From JBLHKW01 sp047618565 (GTDB lineage Bacteria > Planctomycetota > UBA1135 > GCA-002686595), in assembly GCA_047618565.1 (NCBI GenBank), contig JBLHKW010000028.1, forward strand, positions 1-39,016: a DNA stretch of 39,016 nt, in the 5' to 3' direction. Of the stretch, positions 33,741-39,016 are shown piece by piece (position 1 is the stretch's first letter; the number at the start of each line of letters is the position of its first letter). The notes below the pieces were generated by a model. The model saw nothing but the letters and a program-made list of their open reading frames with translations. It was not told the DNA's origin and made no database searches. The translations under genes and the position numbers were made by a program.

Positions 33741-35018
33741 ATGGACCCATTTCTGTGGGCATACGGGCTCATGGCCCAGGAGCTGGGCGCGGGGGCAGGT
33801 CGCCGTCGGCGTGACCCGCGGCGTCTGCTGCTCTATCGCGAGGCGCTCGGGCTGACGCCGGGGGAAGTGCGTTCCCTGCGAAGCGCTCAGTGGAGCGAGC
33901 AGGATCTGCCGTCGTCGTCGCTCGCAGACCGCCGTGGAATTCTGCGTACCCTGGCCGGGGTCGCGCGCGCGCAACAGGACGGATGGGCGGAGGAGCGGCG
34001 CCGCCTGGAGCGGCTCGCGGAGTACTACGAGATCTCGGCCGAGGAGTGTGCCAGCATCCTGACCGAATCCAGCGCACGTGCTCCGCAAGCGCAGGTGGCC
34101 TTTCCGGCCCCGGTCGAGCCGGTGATGGAGCTGCGACGTCGCACACGCTGGAGCCGGCGCTCCATGCTCCTGGCGGGGACAGCGGCCATCGGTGGGCTCG
34201 CGACGATCGTGTTCGCACGACGCTTCCTCGAACGCCGCGCACAGCGCGCTCGTTTCGAGGGCTTCGAGCAGCGCTTCGGCGACGCGCTGCTGATCATCGA
34301 GCTGGAGTGTGATTTCCTGCTCGGAACCGGTCGCGTGCCGTTCCGTTCGAGGGGCGTCGGGTTCTTCGTCTCTCCCGACGGGCTGCTGGTGACCAACAAA
34401 CATGTCATCCAGCCCTGGAAGTTCGTGCCGGAGCTGGTGCGCAAGCTCGACTCGGGCTACACGCTCGACGAGGACTCGGTGCGCCTGCGGGCCTGGCGCC
34501 GCGCCGACCTGGTGCTCGCCGGGGGCGGGCGTCTCGTCGAAGCGGACTCCGTCGATACCCGCGCTGGATCCCTGGAACTCGTCCGCACGACTCCCGATCA
34601 GCGCGAGCTGCGTGTGGTCGCGTTGCCCGAGGGCGGCGTGCACCGTGGGGAGTACCACCTGCTCGATCGCTCCAACGTCGCACTGCTCAGGGCACGTGTT
34701 TCCGAACCGGTTCCGGCCATCGAGCTGACGCCGCGCAGCGCGGTCCATTCGGGCGATCCGGTTCTGGCCCTGGGGCTGGCCGCACCGAATCGGGTCATGG
34801 CCGAGGGCGGTGGGCGGCCGGAGGGCTCGTCGGGGCGCGTGTACCTGCGCTCGGACGGCGTCTTGAAGCTGACTGCATCCGTGCCTGCGGAGTTCAGTGG
34901 CGGTCCGGTGTTCGACGCAGATGGCCGCGCGGTGGGGATCGCCGCCCAGCACCTCGGCGATCCACGCGGAGCGCGCTGCGTGCCCGTGCAGGCCGCGATC
35001 GACCTAATGCGCGCGTAG
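33741..35018 (+). CDS. Membrane-anchored trypsin-like (HtrA-fold) protein
   Basis: 425 residues. The N-terminal 130 residues are Arg-rich and helical with no recognised domain. One membrane segment follows (about 141-159, SMLLAGTAAIGGLATIVFA) after a RRRTRWSRR basic stretch, so the C-terminal part faces the periplasm. The C-terminal domain has the trypsin-fold pattern GVGFFVSPDGLLVTNKHVI (His221), LLDRSNVALLRAR (310 region) and EFSGGPVFDADGRAVGIAA (Ser386). The Asp of the usual DLALL block is Asn312 here, though Asp309 is near. Whether it cleaves is therefore uncertain. No PDZ domain. It overlaps the convergent gene by 15 nt at the 3' end. Confidence 0.8.
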   Translation: MDPFLWAYGLMAQELGAGAGRRRRDPRRLLLYREALGLTPGEVRSLRSAQWSEQDLPSSSLADRRGILRTLAGVARAQQDGWAEERRRLERLAEYYEISAEECASILTESSARAPQAQVAFPAPVEPVMELRRRTRWSRRSMLLAGTAAIGGLATIVFARRFLERRAQRARFEGFEQRFGDALLIIELECDFLLGTGRVPFRSRGVGFFVSPDGLLVTNKHVIQPWKFVPELVRKLDSGYTLDEDSVRLRAWRRADLVLAGGGRLVEADSVDTRAGSLELVRTTPDQRELRVVALPEGGVHRGEYHLLDRSNVALLRARVSEPVPAIELTPRSAVHSGDPVLALGLAAPNRVMAEGGGRPEGSSGRVYLRSDGVLKLTASVPAEFSGGPVFDADGRAVGIAAQHLGDPRGARCVPVQAAIDLMRA

Positions 35019-36161
35019 TTCGTGCGCGCGCGCGCTGACGGGTACGACCTCGCGCACCTGCCCGGCCTCGATCAGGACCGCTTCCTCGGCCAGGTTCACG
35101 GTCGGGCAAACGTGGCGTGGGATCAGCTGCACGAGGGTCCCGCGCGCCGGTAATGCACCGTGCTCGATGCGCAGGGGCAGGTGCTCCTCGCTCGGAGTCT
35201 GGGGCACCCACTCGGGGCGGCCCAGGACCGCCGCGCACGGATCCCCGGCCTCGGCTGCGATGGACTTCGAACCCGCGTCGCAGGTGGCGAGTTTCCCCGT
35301 CGGGTGGCTGATGATCTGGGCCACGACGAGCGCGGCCGGGGTGAGGTCCAGCCCGGGATTCTCCTCGTGGGAGCGCAGGTCGTGGTAGACGACCGTGCCA
35401 GGCGAGATGCGGTGCTGGGTGGAGCCGAGGCCATCGAAGCCGGGGTAGGCCAGGGCGTGGAGAAAAGTGGGCGTGCCGCTGGTGATGATCTCGAGCGAGC
35501 GGTCGGCCAGGCCGAGGTGCGCGAGCAGTTCCAGCAGCAGGTCGTAGCCGACCCAGGCGCGTCGGCGCCGCTGTGCTTCCGTGCCCGAGTGAAGGTGCCC
35601 GTCGTAGAAGTGGAGTCCGCGTAGCCGCTGCCCGCTGACCTCGGCGAGACGCGCCATGCGATCGCGGTCGTCGCTCGGGATGCCCGTGCGGTTCATTCCC
35701 GGGTTGACGTCGATGAAGACGCCGACCTGTTCGGGCACCTGCGCCAGCGCTTGCTCATCCTCGACCAGAACCGAGATCCGCGCTTGCGGGTAAGCCGTTG
35801 CGAGTTGCCCAAGTCGTGTCAGAGCCGCCCCACGCAGCGGGTAAGCCAGGCAGACGTCAGGGCTCTCGACTCTCTGCGCGCGTAGGCTCGCCAGAAGCTC
35901 GCTGGTCTCGCGCGTGGTGGCTGCCTTGAAGTGGCGCACCCCCGCCGCCGCGATCTCCGCAAAGATGGCCGGGATCTTGGTCGTCTTGACGTGCGGCCGC
36001 CAGCGCCCGAGATCCCCGCCCATGCTGGCCTTCATCCAGGCCAGGTTGGCACGCACGCGGTCCAGGTCGATGACCAGCGCGGGGGTGAGGAAGCGGCGCT
36101 GGAAGTCCTCGGGAAGCGCGTACAACCCGGGATCGAGGCTGTCGAACGGCTGCTTCGGCAT
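35004..36161 (-). CDS. DSD1-family PLP enzyme (D-serine dehydratase / D-threonine aldolase-like)
   Basis: 385 residues from the ATG at 36161. Alanine-racemase-type TIM barrel: TPALVIDLDRVRANL, then RPHVKTTK with the PLP lysine (Lys59), FIDVNPGMNRTGI, GLHFYDGHLHSG, ITSGTPTF, and the C-terminal metal site RHVCPTVNL (His350, Cys352). The two last residues are characteristic of D-serine dehydratases and D-threonine aldolases, which remove or cleave D-amino acids with a divalent metal. The exact substrate cannot be told. GGAGG lies 12 nt upstream, inside the end of the preceding MBL gene (stop 7 nt upstream), indicating an operon. A start at 36251 would overlap that gene and was rejected. Confidence 0.9.
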   Translation of the reverse strand: MPKQPFDSLDPGLYALPEDFQRRFLTPALVIDLDRVRANLAWMKASMGGDLGRWRPHVKTTKIPAIFAEIAAAGVRHFKAATTRETSELLASLRAQRVESPDVCLAYPLRGAALTRLGQLATAYPQARISVLVEDEQALAQVPEQVGVFIDVNPGMNRTGIPSDDRDRMARLAEVSGQRLRGLHFYDGHLHSGTEAQRRRRAWVGYDLLLELLAHLGLADRSLEIITSGTPTFLHALAYPGFDGLGSTQHRISPGTVVYHDLRSHEENPGLDLTPAALVVAQIISHPTGKLATCDAGSKSIAAEAGDPCAAVLGRPEWVPQTPSEEHLPLRIEHGALPARGTLVQLIPRHVCPTVNLAEEAVLIEAGQVREVVPVSARAHELRAH

Positions 36162-36168
36162 TGGAGCT

Positions 36169-36951
36169 TCAGACCTCCAAGCTGGGACCGACCTCGTCCT
36201 GGCTGGCGACGAGTACGCGCACGTCGTCACGCCCCAGCTGCTTGAGTGCATCCTGTGCAGCGGCTTGCGCGAGCTCGGGCGTGTTGTTCTTGAGGGACAG
36301 GTGGGCCAGGACGAGCGTGTGCGTTTCGGGTCCGATCATGGCCCCGAGCATGCGCTGCGCCTGCGCGTTGGAGAGGTGACCCTGGCCTCCCGCGATACGC
36401 CGTCGCAGCGCCGGCGGGTACGGGCCGACCGCGAGCATGTCCGGGTCGTAGTTGAACTCGAGCACGAGCACGTGGGCGCCCTGCAGGGCTGCGGCCACGT
36501 CGTCCCTGGGCATGCCCATGTCCGTGAGCACCACGAGCGTGCGTTGCTTGTGCTCGACCCGGAAGGCGACCGTGGGAGCGCAGTCGTGGGGCAGGGCGAC
36601 GGCGCGGTAGCCGATGATGTCGCCCCGGTGGCCCTCGATTTGGACGTCGCTGCCGATGCGCAGGGTCTGCAGCTGTGGGGCACGGCTCAGACTGCGGTGT
36701 CCCATGTTGGCCTCGGCGCAGTGCACGACCGCCGAGTGACGCTTGGCGATGGCACCGGCACTGCGCGCGTGGTCCAGGTGCGCGTGGGTCACGAGCACAT
36801 GGTCGATCCCCTTGAACGGAACGCTTGCGACGCGCAGCCGCTCGTACAGGGCGCGCATGGGCAGGCCCGCATCGATGAGCAGGACCTCCTCACCTGCGCG
36901 CACGAGGGTGCAATTTCCCGCACTTCCACTGGAGAGGGTCTGGCAATGCAT
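36169..36951 (-). CDS. Metallo-beta-lactamase-fold hydrolase, YycJ/WalJ-like
   Basis: 260 residues from the ATG at 36951. Typical YycJ opening LSSGSAGNCTLV, LIDAGLPMRAL, the metal site HAHLDH (56-61), VALPHDCAPTVAFRV, LTDMGMP, VLEFNYDPDML, and a C-terminal HLSLKNNTPE. Members are often predicted 5'-3' exonucleases or DNA-double-strand-break-linked hydrolases, and are sometimes linked to cell-wall control; the activity is unproven. A longer frame starting at 37332 would add 127 unconserved residues overlapping the divergent gene and was rejected. Upstream gene of the operon with the DSD1-type enzyme. Confidence 0.9.
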   Translation of the reverse strand: MHCQTLSSGSAGNCTLVRAGEEVLLIDAGLPMRALYERLRVASVPFKGIDHVLVTHAHLDHARSAGAIAKRHSAVVHCAEANMGHRSLSRAPQLQTLRIGSDVQIEGHRGDIIGYRAVALPHDCAPTVAFRVEHKQRTLVVLTDMGMPRDDVAAALQGAHVLVLEFNYDPDMLAVGPYPPALRRRIAGGQGHLSNAQAQRMLGAMIGPETHTLVLAHLSLKNNTPELAQAAAQDALKQLGRDDVRVLVASQDEVGPSLEV

Positions 36952-37081
36952 GGCCGTAGGATAACGCCGAGTGGCCGTGGGTGTACTGCCCAGCGCGATG
37001 GCGTGGCGCGCGAAGTGGCGTCCGCTCTGTTTTTTCCGGTCCGTGGCTGGCTCCAGCGCCGGATCGGGTATCCCTGGTGGA

Positions 37082-38917
37082 ATGAGAACTTCCATCGTCG
37101 CGCCCTGGAGGACTGCCCTGGCGTTCGTGCTGCTCCTGGCTCCGCTGGGGGCCGGCTTGCCGGCGACGCAGGGTGGCGAGTACACCGGAAACCGGCCGGA
37201 TCGGGTCGAGGAGGTTGCCCGCGGACTACGTCGCACCGTGCTGTCGCTCACGTCCGAGCAGCGAGCCGGGCGCCGCGCCGGGACCAAGGGCGAGCTCGAT
37301 ACCGCCCTCTGGCTCGTCTCACAGCTGCGCAACTACAACCTGACTCCGGCGGGTGAGGACGAGTATCTGCAGCCCTTCGAGGTGCCCCTGCCGGTGCGCG
37401 ATGGTGGCGACTCATGGATCCAGGCGAGGAGCCGTTTCGAGGGCGCGCAGCAGGTCGTGCCCCTGCCCTCGTCGGCGCCCGGCGGCTGCAAGGGACCTGT
37501 CGAGTACCACGGCCTGGGCCTGGAGAGCGAGGCGGAGGGCTGGCATGACTATCCGAGTGACGTCGCGCCCGGCACGGTTGTGCTGATCGTCGATGGGCTG
37601 GGCGTTGACAAGGACCTGATCGAACTCATGCGGATAACGACCAACGGGATGATCCCGACCGTGGCCCAATCCGAACTCATGCAGGCGACAACCTACGGGA
37701 AGATCGAGACCGCGGCCCAACGTGGCGCGGGCGCACTCCTGCTGGCGCAACATCCTGATGACGAGTCCGACGTCCTGGCCGGATTCCAGCCCCAGCTGGT
37801 GGCGTCCATTCCGGCCCTGCGCATCAGTCGCGACGTGGCCGAGGCGCTCTACCCCGGCTATGCGGCTGCCGCTCGGGCGAGCCTGAGCGCGGACCTGGCG
37901 CACGCGCAGCTCGAGCGGCCGGCGACGGCCGAAGCGGTCGAGGTCTTCGTCAACATCGAGGGCGGCCACGCGACCGCCTACAACGTATTGGCGCGTATCG
38001 AGGGAAGCGGCGGGCCGACCGTGATCCTGAGCGCGCACCTCGACCACCTGGGCCGCGGCGGCCTGGGTTCCCTGGCGCCGGAGCGCGAGGGCGAGATCCA
38101 CCCCGGAGCCGATGACAACGCGAGCGGTGTGGCCGTCGTCTGGCATCTGGTGGATGAGATCCTCGGGGGCTGGGTGCCCGACGGCGACATCGTGTTCGCA
38201 TTCTGGTCCGGCCACGCGCTCGGATCGCTCGGGTCGCGCCACTGGCTTGAGCAGCCGAGCTTTCCGCTCGAAGAGCTGGCCGCGATCGTCAACCTGGACG
38301 GTGTCGGGCGCGCGGGCAGCGGGCGCCTGGAAATCCTGGGGGCCGGGTCCAGTGCAGCATTCGCGGACTGGTGGGAGCCCATCGGCCAGCGGGCCGGGCT
38401 GGAGCTGGTGCCGGAGCTGTCATCGGCGGGCGTCGGCGGAAGCGATCTGCAGCCCTTCCTGAAACGGCGCATCCCCGGTCTGCACCTGACGACAGGTATG
38501 CACGACGATCGTCACCGGCCGGGGGACGACGTCGCGGGCTTCGAGTCCGAAGCGGCCGCCAGCGTGGCGAGTGTGGCCGTGCACCTGATCGGTCTCCTGC
38601 AGGCCGCGGACGAGCTGCCCTTCAGCGAACCAGGTGCGCCGCAGGCGGAGAGCGCAGCGGCGATCAGCCTGGGGGTCGACGTCGTCGATGAGTCCGGCGC
38701 GCACGGGCTGGCCATCGCGAGTACCCAGGCCGGTGGTTCGGCGGAGCGCGCCGGGTTGTTACCGGGTGACGTGCTGCTGCAGGTGGGGGACGTGAACATC
38801 GACGGCGAGTCGTCGATCATGCGCCTGGAGCGGTTCTATGCTCCCGGTGATGTGGTCTCGATTCGCTTCCTGCGCTCCGGCATCGAGTGCAGCATGCCCA
38901 TGACCCTGCAGCCCTGA
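37082..38917 (+). CDS. Secreted M28-family peptidase with PA and PDZ domains, altered catalytic Glu
   Basis: 611 residues from the ATG at 37082. Signal peptide (MRTSIVAPWRTALAFVLLLAPLGAG). A PA (protease-associated) domain spans about 120-290, containing a 17-codon tandem duplication. The M28 domain has SAHLDHLG (H319, D321), GADDNASG (D344-D345), NLDGVGR (D406) and H474 in TGMHDDRH. Where active M28 enzymes have GEE (general base plus metal ligand), this protein reads WSGHALGSLGS (375-385), so the pair looks replaced by His378-Ala379. A C-terminal PDZ domain (about 520-611) has AERAGLLPGDVLLQVGDVNIDG. Probably periplasmic; it may be an inactive or differently tuned peptidase. An upstream start at 36971 was rejected. 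Confidence 0.88.
   Translation: MRTSIVAPWRTALAFVLLLAPLGAGLPATQGGEYTGNRPDRVEEVARGLRRTVLSLTSEQRAGRRAGTKGELDTALWLVSQLRNYNLTPAGEDEYLQPFEVPLPVRDGGDSWIQARSRFEGAQQVVPLPSSAPGGCKGPVEYHGLGLESEAEGWHDYPSDVAPGTVVLIVDGLGVDKDLIELMRITTNGMIPTVAQSELMQATTYGKIETAAQRGAGALLLAQHPDDESDVLAGFQPQLVASIPALRISRDVAEALYPGYAAAARASLSADLAHAQLERPATAEAVEVFVNIEGGHATAYNVLARIEGSGGPTVILSAHLDHLGRGGLGSLAPEREGEIHPGADDNASGVAVVWHLVDEILGGWVPDGDIVFAFWSGHALGSLGSRHWLEQPSFPLEELAAIVNLDGVGRAGSGRLEILGAGSSAAFADWWEPIGQRAGLELVPELSSAGVGGSDLQPFLKRRIPGLHLTTGMHDDRHRPGDDVAGFESEAAASVASVAVHLIGLLQAADELPFSEPGAPQAESAAAISLGVDVVDESGAHGLAIASTQAGGSAERAGLLPGDVLLQVGDVNIDGESSIMRLERFYAPGDVVSIRFLRSGIECSMPMTLQP
37622..37720 (+). repeat. In-frame tandem duplication in the PA domain
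   Basis: Two copies of 16 codons, 37622-37669 (ELMRITTNGMIPTVAQ) and 37673-37720 (ELMQATTYGKIETAAQ), separated by a Ser codon, so the period is 51 nt. They share ELM, TT, G, I, T and AQ at the same places. The second copy continues into the usual PA motif AAQRGAGALLL, so the first copy is the probable insertion. Confidence 0.8.
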
Positions 38918-38935
38918 GGCGCGAACCCAGGCCGG

Positions 38936-39016
38936 CTACTCGGGTGTCGCGGAGGTGACCTCCAGCGCGACAGCCATCTTGACCAGTCCCGCCAGGTTGC
39001 GCGCCTTCATCTTCTT
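38936..39016 (-). CDS. C-terminal end of a FixJ/LuxR-type response regulator (partial)
   Basis: The last 26 codons of a minus-strand gene that enters from the right edge: KKMKARNLAGLVKMAVALE then VTSATPE and TAG (38936-38938). The pattern KMxARNLAxLVKMA is like the recognition and last helices of the FixJ/TodT-type LuxR HTH domain (HRARVMEKMxxxSLAELVR). No receiver domain is visible because the gene is cut off. It is convergent with the M28 gene, 18 nt apart. Confidence 0.55.
   Translation of the reverse strand, partial: KKMKARNLAGLVKMAVALEVTSATPE

Overview
The window is high-GC, densely coded DNA with many GTG and TTG starts, 1-4 nt gene overlaps and several lipobox or signal-peptide proteins. 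The gene content fits a Planctomycetota-like bacterium: a prkA-yeaH-spoVR operon, a lipoprotein sulfatase, an FG-GAP propeller protein, a glycosyltransferase cluster, and housekeeping genes in an order unlike that of Proteobacteria or Firmicutes. The phylum is an inference from content and style; no rRNA is present to fix it. I see no tRNA, rRNA, CRISPR array, prophage or intact transposase gene.

Layout. 1-6.5 kb: mutL (endonuclease-type mismatch repair), a secreted unknown (minus), miaA (tRNA i6A), a small lipoprotein (minus), nadD, and a coupled MraY/WecA-type phosphoglycosyl transferase. 6.7-18 kb: a metallophosphoesterase, yidC, mnmE, nrdR, a large ATP-cone protein that resembles an anaerobic ribonucleotide reductase without its zinc ribbon and canonical glycyl-radical motif, and smc. 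17.9-24.7 kb: a glutaminyl-cyclase-like M28 lipoprotein (minus), then prkA-yeaH-spoVR, dinB-like and a GIY-YIG gene. 24.7-33.7 kb: an FG-GAP/TPR secreted protein (minus), a sulfatase, and four glycosyltransferase genes including a GT2-GT4 fusion; two fold-back (MITE-like) elements sit between two paralogous GT2 sequences. 33.7-39 kb: a membrane-anchored trypsin-like protein, a DSD1-type PLP enzyme and a YycJ-type metallo-beta-lactamase protein (minus, operon), a secreted M28 protein with PA and PDZ domains, and the last 26 residues of a FixJ/LuxR-type regulator at the right edge.

How the genes fit together. nrdR, the NrdD-like protein and smc are tightly packed and may link nucleotide-pool sensing to chromosome handling. 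prkA, yeaH and spoVR form the widespread stress/starvation module; here the junctions carry unusual translation signals (an eight-codon upstream ORF ending on the prkA start, and a hairpin between a perfect Shine-Dalgarno and the yeaH start). The sulfatase and glycosyltransferases point to making or remodelling sulfated or surface glycans.

Most noteworthy: (1) the NrdR plus reductase-like pair; (2) the two adjoining fold-back elements, one of which supplies the stop codon of the gene it abuts; (3) the structured start sites in the prkA operon; (4) three enzymes with altered or missing catalytic signatures (NrdD-like, M28-PA-PDZ, trypsin-like), with a 17-codon tandem duplication inside the M28-PA-PDZ gene.
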